Shown: positions 1 to 5,259 of the stretch, in pieces
Numbering within the stretch: the first letter of the stretch is position 1
How the letters are laid out: every line of letters starts with the position of its first letter
NCBI GenBank assembly: GCA_001771615.1
Contig: MEUF01000081.1
Span: 1 to 5,259, forward strand
Direction: 5' to 3'
Source: a candidate division WOR-1 bacterium RIFOXYB2_FULL_48_7
GTDB lineage: Bacteria; Margulisbacteria; WOR-1; O2-12-FULL-45-9; XYB2-FULL-48-7
Length of the DNA: 5,259 nucleotides
Position numbers and translations under genes: made by a program
The notes under the pieces: model-generated
What the model saw: the letters and a program-made list of their open reading frames with translations, nothing else
What the model was told of the DNA's origin: nothing
Databases searched by the model: none

Positions 1-1074
1 GCCAGTAATGCTGGCGGCAGAGGTATTGGTCCCATTTATCCAGCTGGTTGATTTAACCGGTTTGGTTGAATAGGCCGGGACAACTTCAACCCACTTTGTT
101 CCATCGTAATATTTGATTATTTTTGCCGTAGTGTCGTAATATACCAGCCCTTCAGAAGCGGTTGGGGCGCTTGAAGGGACAAGCTTCAGATTGTTTGCTT
201 CGATTGGCCCAACAACTTTTACACCCTTACCACCTCGAAAAAAGCCAGGCCAGGCGGTAGATAAGGTTGTTTCGGCGGAGATAACATTTGTTTTGATTCC
301 ACCATTGGCTTTGAGGATTTTGGTAACTTCCAATGTGCCTTCGATTTTAACTCCTAAACCACCTTCAAAGTGACCTGAAAAATATTTTTCACTTAATCCT
401 TCGATGCCAATTCCATCAACGCTTCGACCCTGGACGCCAACACCTCTTGGGTTAAGGACAATCCCAATAGGGACATCACTGGTTTCACCGACGATTCCTT
501 GATAATTGGTGCCCGAAACTGACCCCCCCTTGGCCTTTAACCCTTGATATTTATTAGCGGTAAAATTTCCGCCCATATCGCCATAAGCATTTATACCATA
601 AATAATACTTGCATTCTTAATATTGATATTTAAGGTGCCATTCATTGTGTCGCCGCTTTTTTTCACAAATTCATTTTCTGCGCTATATGTCAAACTTTCA
701 GCGACGGAAGCACGGGCCGCCTGAAAGGCGTAGGGGACTGTTAGTAGAGACTGTGTGCCAATCAATGTTGTTCCCCGGATGAATTGGATACTGAGAGGGG
801 TATTAAAAGCGACAGAAATAGGAATATCTCCAAATTCAACATTAAATAAACCATTAGTAACAGTAATAGGCACTGTTTGCTCATGAAGAACCCCAGCGCC
901 AGGTTGGACAAGGCGGATTGTCAGATCGTTAATTGTTGTGGTTCCGTTGGCCGGGATATTATCGCCGGATAGTTTTCCTTGAATATTAATCTTTCGAGGA
1001 ATGTCCGCCTGTGCAACTGAAACAAGCCCCCCAACCAAACCAACCATTAACAACCCGATTATTATTTTTTTCAT
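1..1074 (-). CDS. Secreted tail-fibre-like repeat protein (C-terminus cut off by window edge)
   Basis: The frame is open from an ATG at 1074 to the left edge, giving 358 residues without a stop. Residues 1-23 are a clear signal peptide (KKIII, a hydrophobic core, then SVAQA before DIPRK). Residues 24-122 form a beta-rich domain that starts 'IPRKINIQGKL' and ends 'LTVPYAFQAA', a layout seen at the N-terminus of many exported proteins of uncultured diderm bacteria. Residues 136-151 (FVKKSGDTMNGTLNIN) match the repeat of phage tail fibres and related trimeric fibres. Residues 160-260 are rich in G-[VI]-x-G steps (GVGVQG, GIGIEG), suggesting a beta-helical or trimeric shaft. Residues 296-331 (from LKLVPSSAP, then YYDTTAKIIKYYDGTKWVEV) resemble a module common near the end of such fibres. 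No phage genes are nearby, so a cell-surface fibre is more likely than a virion part; that role is inferred. The start is supported by an AGGGGGG ribosome site. Base composition is more AT-rich than in the genes to the right. Confidence 0.85.
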   Translation of the reverse strand, partial: MKKIIIGLLMVGLVGGLVSVAQADIPRKINIQGKLSGDNIPANGTTTINDLTIRLVQPGAGVLHEQTVPITVTNGLFNVEFGDIPISVAFNTPLSIQFIRGTTLIGTQSLLTVPYAFQAARASVAESLTYSAENEFVKKSGDTMNGTLNINIKNASIIYGINAYGDMGGNFTANKYQGLKAKGGSVSGTNYQGIVGETSDVPIGIVLNPRGVGVQGRSVDGIGIEGLSEKYFSGHFEGGLGVKIEGTLEVTKILKANGGIKTNVISAETTLSTAWPGFFRGGKGVKVVGPIEANNLKLVPSSAPTASEGLVYYDTTAKIIKYYDGTKWVEVVPAYSTKPVKSTSWINGTNTSAASITG

Positions 1075-1083
1075 ATTTAAAAA

Positions 1084-1090
1084 CCCCCCT
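1084..1090 (-). promoter_or_regulatory. G-rich ribosome binding site of the fibre-like gene
   Basis: On the minus strand AGGGGGG lies 9 bases upstream of the ATG at 1074. It departs from AGGAGG but is the only purine-rich block near this start. The first codons (ATGAAAAAAATAATA) then encode a typical signal-peptide N-terminus, which supports this start. Confidence 0.6.
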
Positions 1091-1100
1091 GTGAAAAATC

Positions 1101-1128
1101 CAAACCTCAAACTTCAAACCTCAAAATT
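1101..1128. repeat. Tandem heptanucleotide repeat, consensus CAAACYT
   Basis: On the plus strand the units are CAAACCT (1101-1107), CAAACTT (1108-1114), CAAACCT (1115-1121) and a decayed CAAAATT (1122-1128). The array lies wholly in the 56-base gap between the coiled-coil gene and the fibre-like gene, and on the transcribed strand reads TTTGAGG/TTTGAAG. It is too short and too simple to be a CRISPR, and has no coding role. It resembles the short tandemly repeated heptamers of cyanobacteria in unit length only; the sequence is not one I can assign to a named family. Confidence 0.85.
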
Positions 1129-1130
1129 TA

Positions 1131-1406
1131 TCAAGCATGAGCCGGCAGTTTGATATGTAAATCAAGCTTTTGGCCGATCTCCTTGACGTCATAATCAAGC
1201 ATCTTGAAGTAAGTTTCGAGTTTATTATCTAATCTGCTAAATCCCAACTTTGTTTCATCCCTTAACTCAATCTTAGTTTGCTCAATATCAGAATTGATCT
1301 CAATTTTGACTTGCTCGATTTTCTTTTCAAGTTTAGCAACAACTTCTTTGTTCCCATCAATTATTAGCTTCTCTATTTTTTCCAAATTGCTCATATTAAT
1401 ATCCAT
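1131..1406 (-). CDS. Small hendecad coiled-coil protein, function unknown
   Basis: This encodes 91 residues, very rich in K, E, D, I and L, with no cysteine, signal peptide or membrane segment, so it is probably cytoplasmic. Residues 30-84 fit five successive 11-residue repeats with hydrophobic residues near positions 1, 4 and 8 (I30/V33/I37, I41/T44/L48, T52/G55/L59, L63/Y66/L70, V74/I77/L81). This predicts a long, slightly right-handed or straight coiled coil, probably oligomeric. The C-terminus (IKLPAHA) breaks the helix. I chose the ATG at 1406 because GAGGAGG lies 7 bases upstream. A GTG at 1436 would add 10 residues (first Met, then REGDRGGGE) encoded by the ribosome site itself and is unlikely. 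An ATG at 1394 is possible. The gene has its own promoter and is followed after 56 bases by the fibre-like gene, with which it may be cotranscribed. I do not recognise a named family; small coiled-coil proteins of this kind are usually left hypothetical. Confidence 0.75.
   Translation of the reverse strand: MDINMSNLEKIEKLIIDGNKEVVAKLEKKIEQVKIEINSDIEQTKIELRDETKLGFSRLDNKLETYFKMLDYDVKEIGQKLDLHIKLPAHA
1254..1319 (-). repeat. 33-base imperfect tandem duplication inside the coiled-coil gene
   Basis: Two adjacent 33-base units (1319-1287 and 1286-1254, read on the minus strand) encode IEQVKIEINSD and IEQTKIELRDE. They share 21 of 33 bases, with 16 of the first 21 identical. This is direct evidence that the 11-residue protein repeat grew by in-frame duplication; the three later units are conserved only in their hydrophobic pattern. 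Confidence 0.7.
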
Positions 1407-1413
1407 TTCCCCG

Positions 1414-1420
1414 CCTCCTC
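1414..1420 (-). promoter_or_regulatory. Strong Shine-Dalgarno site that sets the coiled-coil start
   Basis: On the minus strand GAGGAGG is 7 bases upstream of the ATG at 1406. It is the best ribosome binding site in the window and argues against initiation at the in-frame GTG at 1436, which lies upstream of it. Confidence 0.8.
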
Positions 1421-1449
1421 GGTCCCCCTCCCGCACTTCTCCCTACATA

Positions 1450-1477
1450 ATGATAGTACAATCGATACTATAGTCAA
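1450..1477 (-). promoter_or_regulatory. Sigma-70-type promoter for the coiled-coil gene
   Basis: On the minus strand the -35 box is TTGACT (1477-1472, 5 of 6 to consensus) and the -10 box is TATCAT (1455-1450, 5 of 6), separated by 16 bases. Transcription would begin near 1443 and leave a leader of roughly 35-40 bases before the ATG at 1406, including the GAGGAGG site. The promoter lies just past the end of the glycosyltransferase gene, which makes it the likely start of a second transcription unit including the coiled-coil gene and perhaps the fibre-like gene. Confidence 0.65.
1453..1471. promoter_or_regulatory. Operator-like inverted repeat inside the promoter
   Basis: The arms ATAGTA (1453-1458) and TACTAT (1466-1471) are perfect reverse complements around a 7-base centre. 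The dyad fills the spacer between the -35 and -10 boxes and enters the -10 box, the usual position for a repressor site. The arms are AT-rich and not followed by a T-run, so a terminator is unlikely. The regulator is unknown and not visible in this window. Confidence 0.45.
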
Positions 1478-1507
1478 CTGATTTCTTGGCATTGGGAAAA
1501 GACGATC

Positions 1508-1524
1508 AAAGGCCCGTGAGGGCC
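1508..1524 (-). terminator. Weak candidate terminator after the glycosyltransferase gene
   Basis: On the minus strand GGCCC (1524-1520), a TCAC loop, and GGGCC (1515-1511) form a 5-bp all-GC hairpin followed by TTT (1510-1508); after GATCGTC comes a second TTTT. It sits 19 bases after the stop codon at 1544-1546 and before the next promoter, the expected place for a terminator. The stem is short and the T-run broken, so efficiency may be low and read-through into the next unit is possible. An 8-base direct repeat CACGGGCC, spaced by 2 bases, contributes to the hairpin. Confidence 0.4.
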
Positions 1525-1543
1525 CGTGGAGGCAAAAAGGGCA

Positions 1544-2230
1544 TTAGATTGAAAACTTGAGCTTCACAAGTGCTGCAAACATGGCCAGCGTATCTGTCAG
1601 GGGATTTAGTTTGGTGCTGGGGGAATTGGCCCAGGCAATGGGGAGCTCCTTGATTTTGTAACCGAGTTGTTTGGCACATAGAAGAATTTCCAAATCAAAA
1701 GAAAAATCTTCCAATTTTTGTTGGGAAAAAACCTGCTCCGCTGCCCGACGTGAAAACAGCTTAAATCCGCATTGCGTGTCTTGGATGCCGGGTAAAAAGA
1801 GCCGCTGCACAAGCCAGTTGTAGCCGCGCCCCAACCATTCCCGATAAAACGGCTGGTGGTGGGCGATTTTTGCTCCTTTGATGGCGCGTGAACCGATTAT
1901 TATATCGGCCGCCTGGACGAAGGGGAGAAAGCCGGCTATTTCATCCAACCTGGTTGAATTATCGGCGTCCATAAAGAGGCGCAGATCGCCGGTGGCGGCC
2001 AACATCCCTTGTTTAACGGCAAAGCCTTTGCCTCTATTAGGTTGGTAAGTGATGACTTTGACTCCGGGGAAGGACCGGGCAACTGCTGCTGTGGTATCAC
2101 GGCTCCCGTCGTCTACTACAATAATTTCATGTTCTTGTCGGGTGGCTTGCAAATATCCAATGACAGAAGCCAGGGTAGAGGGGAGGCGCTTAGCTTCGTT
2201 ATAGGCAGGAATGATAACGGAGAGGATCAA
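1544..2230 (-). CDS. Family 2 glycosyltransferase, polyprenyl/dolichyl-phosphate sugar synthase type
   Basis: This encodes a 228-residue GT-A fold enzyme of the DPM1/ALG5-like branch of family GT2, expected to move a sugar from a nucleotide-sugar donor to a lipid phosphate on the cytoplasmic face of the membrane. The motifs occur in family order: SVIIPAYNEAKRLP (4-17), EIIVVDDGSRDTT (35-47) with the nucleotide-binding DD at 40-41, NRGKGFAVKQGM (65-76), the metal-binding DAD at 88-90, GSRAIKGA (113-120), QDTQCGFKLFSRRAAE (150-165), FDLEIL (178-183) and the C-terminal ELPIAWANSPSTKLNP (195-210). All expected catalytic positions are present. There is no GtrA-like or C-terminal membrane segment, so it is the catalytic domain alone. 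The start is TTG at 2230, overlapping the TGA stop of the upstream gene as TTGA, which implies translational coupling; no ATG could preserve the first motif. The donor (glucose or mannose) and acceptor cannot be read from sequence. Confidence 0.93.
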   Translation of the reverse strand: MILSVIIPAYNEAKRLPSTLASVIGYLQATRQEHEIIVVDDGSRDTTAAVARSFPGVKVITYQPNRGKGFAVKQGMLAATGDLRLFMDADNSTRLDEIAGFLPFVQAADIIIGSRAIKGAKIAHHQPFYREWLGRGYNWLVQRLFLPGIQDTQCGFKLFSRRAAEQVFSQQKLEDFSFDLEILLCAKQLGYKIKELPIAWANSPSTKLNPLTDTLAMFAALVKLKFSI

Positions 2231-4125
2231 TAGCTGTCCCAGTTCAGGAGATCTTTGCCCAGAATGTCTTGGGTATATTGGGTTTTGTAGAGCATCTCGA
2301 CAGTTTCGGCCCGATTGAGGAGCCGTTTTGGTTCAAAGAAGCGTCCTTTCAGGTAATCAAGCAGGCCATTTTTATATGCTCCAGCCACCCAACCCGAGGC
2401 CCAATGGTCAGGATACATGTCGGGGAATTCGACAGTAAAGGGCTCTTCAGGAATATGGGCCAGACGGCAAATCATCGCCAGCCCCTCGGCCCGGGAGATC
2501 TTGCCATTTGGTTTAAAGTAATTGCCCGGATAGCCCAGGACAACGCCCAGGGAGCTGGCTTGCATAATGTATTTTGAGGCCCAGTGGTTGGTTGGCACAT
2601 CACGGAATTTGCGGCGAGTGTATTGCACTTCGGCTGTCTGCGGCAACGTTTTCATCAGTAAAGCACACATCTCGGCTCGGGTAATCCGTCCTTCAGGTTT
2701 GAAGGTGCCGTCGGGATAACCGCTGATTATATTAGCCATGGAGAGAAGTGACACCCCTCTGGCGGTCCAATAATCAAGTGGGACATCAGGGAAGGTTACT
2801 AAGCGCAGGACCCTGAGTTTTTTGGTTGTGACTGTGACATCTTTATTATCTTTGCCTTCCAGCAGCAACAAGTTTTTCCCGACACGCAGCGGGACCTGGG
2901 TGGCGAATTCGCCTTGCAGGTTAAATTTGACCGGTTGGCCATTGATATAGAGCTTGCGGGCGCGCGGGTCAATGACTTTTCCGACGATATTGATGGCCGC
3001 CTCAAAGGTAACCACCTTATCGGATTGGCTGTCGATAATAATTCCCTCTTTGGGAATAGCCAGTGGGGCAGGAGGGATAAACTCATAGGCCAGGGAGAAA
3101 TAGTGGTTGTCAATATTTGGCGCCCCGGCAAAGGTATGGTAGGCATAATCAAAATTGAAGCCACCCAGATTGAAGCCGACGCCATAAGCAATGTCAGTCA
3201 CTGTTGTCAGGTTCCCGGCCCCGTCGCCGGCGGCATCCTGGTCAAGCCCGGTGCGCAGGGTCAACATTTCCAGGGGTTTATATTCCAGACCCGCGTGATA
3301 GACCATCGGATAGTTGGTCAAAGTCAGCTGATAGTTAACGTCGAACAAAAATTTCAGCTGGTTTTCACCTAATCGCCAAATGGCGTTTTCTTTGCCTAAC
3401 AGAGAAAAAGCCGACCCAACTGTAATGGAGGCTGGATATGATTCTTCGTGGCCGGATGCATAGCGTAATTTACCCCCCATACTGGTGGGCAAAATGTTTT
3501 GGGCTGAAAGTCCGAGTCGGAGCCATTTTTGCGGCGCGACCTTCAAGCCAAGGTCAATTTCTGTACCGGAGGCATCCCCGCCGACAATCCCATCGCCATA
3601 AAGGGCGGCCCGGAACAGCTTTAAGCTGATACCGAGGCCCATCCGATTGGCGTAGGGAAGCTTGTTAAGGAAACCAAGTTGTTCCACCCGGTTGGCGTAT
3701 GAAAGGACCATGGCGTTGTTGTAATTCCCCATTAACGGCTGAGAGGGGTCAATGGTGTAAATTGGGTCGGCTGGGTCTGATCCGGCTTCGATGGTAGTGG
3801 CAAAAGCGCCGGCGATGGAGGTCCCGGCATAAGCCACGCCAAGTACCCCGTAATTAGTGGGATATAAGCCGGCAAAGGAGAGGTAGGAATATTCATCAAG
3901 GAACTTACCGGACATGGAAGATATCTGCCAGCCCTGGGCCTCGACTAAACCGGCCGGGTTAGTATAGATGGCTCCGACATCATCTGCCAGACCGACAAAT
4001 GAACGGCCCAAACCAAGGACGCGGGCGTTGGGAATGTAGCGTGTCGGGTCCTGGGCAACATAAGCCAGGGCCGGTAGGCCCCAGACGATGAGCAGCAATA
4101 ACGCAATTAGACCCTTATGTCTCAT
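2227..4125 (-). CDS. Outer-membrane beta-barrel protein (PorV/OmpP1-like) with Ig-like linker and three SLH domains
   Basis: This encodes 632 residues. Residues 1-21 are a signal peptide (MRHKG, a leucine-rich core, PALA before YVAQDP). Residues 22-350 form an outer-membrane barrel of the PorV/UPF0164/FadL-like type: the N-terminal RYIPNARVLGLGRSFVGLAD and the AIYTNPAGL motif (52-60) are characteristic, and later strands alternate aromatic residues and end with YFSLAYEF (342-349). Residues 366-440 form a small beta-sandwich (KVVTFEAAINIVGKVIDP, then LYINGQPV and GKNLLLLEG) like the Ig-like linkers of other exported proteins. Three SLH domains follow at about 445-492, 507-555 and 567-614, each starting F[PR]D and containing DYW/NHW/DHW; the TRAE signature is ITRAE, ISRAE and LNRAE. 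SLH domains bind secondary polymers of peptidoglycan, so the protein probably anchors the outer membrane from the periplasm. The ribosome site is weak (GATAAGAATAAT before ATG). It sits 43 bases after the IPT-domain gene. Confidence 0.93.
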   Translation of the reverse strand: MRHKGLIALLLLIVWGLPALAYVAQDPTRYIPNARVLGLGRSFVGLADDVGAIYTNPAGLVEAQGWQISSMSGKFLDEYSYLSFAGLYPTNYGVLGVAYAGTSIAGAFATTIEAGSDPADPIYTIDPSQPLMGNYNNAMVLSYANRVEQLGFLNKLPYANRMGLGISLKLFRAALYGDGIVGGDASGTEIDLGLKVAPQKWLRLGLSAQNILPTSMGGKLRYASGHEESYPASITVGSAFSLLGKENAIWRLGENQLKFLFDVNYQLTLTNYPMVYHAGLEYKPLEMLTLRTGLDQDAAGDGAGNLTTVTDIAYGVGFNLGGFNFDYAYHTFAGAPNIDNHYFSLAYEFIPPAPLAIPKEGIIIDSQSDKVVTFEAAINIVGKVIDPRARKLYINGQPVKFNLQGEFATQVPLRVGKNLLLLEGKDNKDVTVTTKKLRVLRLVTFPDVPLDYWTARGVSLLSMANIISGYPDGTFKPEGRITRAEMCALLMKTLPQTAEVQYTRRKFRDVPTNHWASKYIMQASSLGVVLGYPGNYFKPNGKISRAEGLAMICRLAHIPEEPFTVEFPDMYPDHWASGWVAGAYKNGLLDYLKGRFFEPKRLLNRAETVEMLYKTQYTQDILGKDLLNWDSY

Positions 4126-4132
4126 ATTATTC

Positions 4133-4168
4133 TTATCGAAACAAATGGCACAAATATTTCATCGATAA
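4133..4168. repeat. Perfect 7-bp inverted repeat filling the intergenic gap
   Basis: TTATCGA (4133-4139) and TCGATAA (4162-4168) are exact reverse complements 22 bases apart, and together span nearly the whole gap between the stop of the IPT-domain gene (4169-4171) and the ATG of the SLH barrel gene (4125). In RNA it could form an AU-rich stem just upstream of a poor ribosome site; in DNA it could be a split operator. There is no T-run, so it does not look like a terminator. The inner sequence also has a direct ACAAAT repeat. Confidence 0.45.
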
Positions 4169-5259
4169 CTAGTTTTTCCAGTTAACGAAACGATTTTGAG
4201 CGATCAGCTTGCCGGTCCTGGTATCCCAAGCCTGGATAATATAGATGCCATATCCCAACAGCTTGGGGTCAACTTCATTTTTAGCGATAGTAAAGTTAAC
4301 TTTTGTGTAATAGGTGCCAGGAATGGTTTTTTCCCAAATTCTTTTGCCAGCGGCATCGATCAAGATAAACTTGGGATTGACGACTTCGGTCCCGGCCGGC
4401 ATATGCAGGGAAGAGACATAGTTGCTTTGGCTTAGATCGGTTTTGGTTTCATTCCCAATAATTACCCCAGGTAAACCGGCTTTGGCGCCGCTTTCTGAGG
4501 TCGGGTTGGTAAGGCCGGAGGTTTCGACGGATAAATCGCTTTGGGCCGGATTTCCGGCGCTATCTTCGACATAAAGTTTTAATGACATAGCCGTCCCGCT
4601 GGCTAACGTCCCCGATAGCTTATAAGAAACAGATACTGTATTGGCGCTGGTTGCGGTAATGCTGGCGGCCGGGATATTAAAGATTGAGTAGCTTTCACCG
4701 CTGATGGCAATAACTTTGGCATTTGCCGTGGCCGGCGTCATGCCCGCGGTTGAGGTAGCTTCAAAAGTAATCAAAGGTTTGGTGGAGATGCCAAAAGGGG
4801 CCAGGGCGGCCACATATTTGTTGTTGTCGACCCAGGCGTTGGCTATGGCCGGGTTGGCTGTCCTGGCGACTAATGTAAAGGCACTGTTGCGCCGGGCGCT
4901 GGAAGCATCAATATTGACTACCCGCACATCCCTGGCGCCAAGTGTTGCATCGGTTGAAGAGATATAGTTGAGGACAAGCCTGGTGCTGGACTCAACCGAA
5001 ACAGCGGTGGCCAGAATCTTTGACTGCCGGATGGCGGCGGCAATTAGTCCAGGGTCAGAATCGGAGGTCCCTGGCAGGAGAAAAGCCACCGTGGCTCCGG
5101 CCATAAAACCACTGCCGGTAATTTCCATGGTGCCGATCCCCCCTTGCGGTTTAGTGGTTGGAGAGACCGCTTCGATCGAAGGGGAGGACAGCTTATAAAC
5201 TTTCCCGCCATCGCCGACAATCAGCCCGACCCCGCTGGCATCAGATGTGCTGGCGATGG
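4169..5259 (-). CDS. Secreted multi-domain surface protein with IPT/TIG and Ig-like domains (N-terminus beyond the window)
   Basis: The frame is open to the right edge and ends with TAG at 4171-4169, giving 362 visible C-terminal residues. Residues 9-23 (GVGLIVGDGGKVYKL) look like one blade of a Ycf48/BNR-type beta-propeller. Residues 27-132 form an IPT/TIG domain: IEAVSPTTKPQGG, then MEITGSGFMAGATVAF, the hallmark of that fold. Residues 137-248 look like a second Ig-like domain ending LKLYVEDSAGNPAQSDL. After a polar linker, residues 290-362 form a compact C-terminal domain (PKFILIDAAGKRIWE, then LGYGIYIIQAWDTRTGKLI) like the FlgD-type Ig domain found at the ends of exported proteins, possibly used in surface attachment or sorting. 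The ATG at 5128 lies inside the IPT domain after its first strand, so it is not the true start even though a G-rich block precedes it. Low complexity in A, S and T fits an extracellular protein. It probably begins the operon or precedes the SLH barrel gene in it. Confidence 0.85.
   Translation of the reverse strand, partial: IASTSDASGVGLIVGDGGKVYKLSSPSIEAVSPTTKPQGGIGTMEITGSGFMAGATVAFLLPGTSDSDPGLIAAAIRQSKILATAVSVESSTRLVLNYISSTDATLGARDVRVVNIDASSARRNSAFTLVARTANPAIANAWVDNNKYVAALAPFGISTKPLITFEATSTAGMTPATANAKVIAISGESYSIFNIPAASITATSANTVSVSYKLSGTLASGTAMSLKLYVEDSAGNPAQSDLSVETSGLTNPTSESGAKAGLPGVIIGNETKTDLSQSNYVSSLHMPAGTEVVNPKFILIDAAGKRIWEKTIPGTYYTKVNFTIAKNEVDPKLLGYGIYIIQAWDTRTGKLIAQNRFVNWKN

Noticed and set aside
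5..18. A 14-base match (GTAATGCTGGCGGC) to 4656-4669, encoding AASIT in both partial surface genes
   Set aside because: It is short and low in information, from similar Ala/Ser/Thr-rich beta proteins; the flanking sequence does not match, so no repeat is claimed.
191..373. A 60-codon plus-strand frame with many prolines
   Set aside because: It is antisense to the fibre-like gene, and its proline richness mirrors the glycine codons of that gene.
1101..1128. CRISPR-like array
   Set aside because: The units are 7 bases long and contiguous, with no spacers.
2799..3191. A 130-codon minus-strand frame overlapping the SLH barrel gene
   Set aside because: It is an out-of-frame shadow of the barrel/Ig-linker region with no plausible start site or domain.
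2914..3372. A 152-codon open frame on the plus strand
   Set aside because: It lies antisense inside the SLH barrel gene, whose minus-strand protein has clear domains throughout; the plus-strand translation has no recognisable motif. Other plus-strand frames at 2009-2233, 2269-2577, 4196-4435 and 4704-5198 fail for the same reason.
4126..4168. A separate promoter for the SLH barrel gene in the intergenic gap
   Set aside because: An AATAAT hexamer is present, but the hexamer 16 bases upstream (TTGTGC) matches only half the -35 consensus, and the transcript would be almost leaderless.
5126..5128. ATG at 5128 as start of the IPT-domain gene, with GGGGGG upstream
   Set aside because: The frame continues without a stop to the right edge, and the first strand of the IPT domain (IEAVSPTTKPQGG) lies upstream of this ATG.

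Overview
The window reads as a chromosomal fragment from an uncultured, Gram-negative-type (diderm) bacterium. Every supported gene is on the minus strand, so transcription runs from right to left. No phage, IS, CRISPR or RNA gene is visible. The lineage is inferred from protein style only: a PorV-like outer-membrane barrel carrying S-layer homology (SLH) domains, and a secreted fibre-like protein starting 'IPRKINIQGKL', are combinations I associate with candidate phyla near Cyanobacteria (Margulisbacteria/Saganbacteria, WOR-1) or with Omnitrophica and Elusimicrobia. This is a low-confidence placement.

Right part (5259 to 1508), the first transcription unit. It starts outside the window with a large secreted protein, of which 362 C-terminal residues are seen: a possible beta-propeller blade, an IPT/TIG domain, a second Ig-like domain and a FlgD-like C-terminal domain. 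A 43-base gap filled by a perfect 7-bp inverted repeat separates it from a 632-residue outer-membrane barrel with an Ig-like linker and three C-terminal SLH domains. That gene overlaps by 4 bases (TTGA) with a family 2 glycosyltransferase of the dolichyl/polyprenyl-phosphate sugar synthase type. A short GC-rich hairpin after the glycosyltransferase stop may be the terminator.

Left part (1477 to 1), the second transcription unit. A good sigma-70-type promoter with an operator-like dyad in its spacer precedes a 91-residue coiled-coil protein built on an 11-residue (hendecad) repeat. After a 56-base gap containing a tandem heptanucleotide repeat comes a secreted protein with a signal peptide, a small beta-rich N-terminal domain and tail-fibre-like repeats; it runs off the left edge. 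This part is visibly more AT-rich than the right part.

Together the window is mostly a cell-envelope and surface-protein locus. The SLH barrel probably ties the outer membrane to the cell wall, and the two large partial proteins are probably exported. Whether the glycosyltransferase modifies them or the envelope is inference. No stretch over 300 bases lacks a gene; the longest gap (1407-1543) holds the terminator and promoter.
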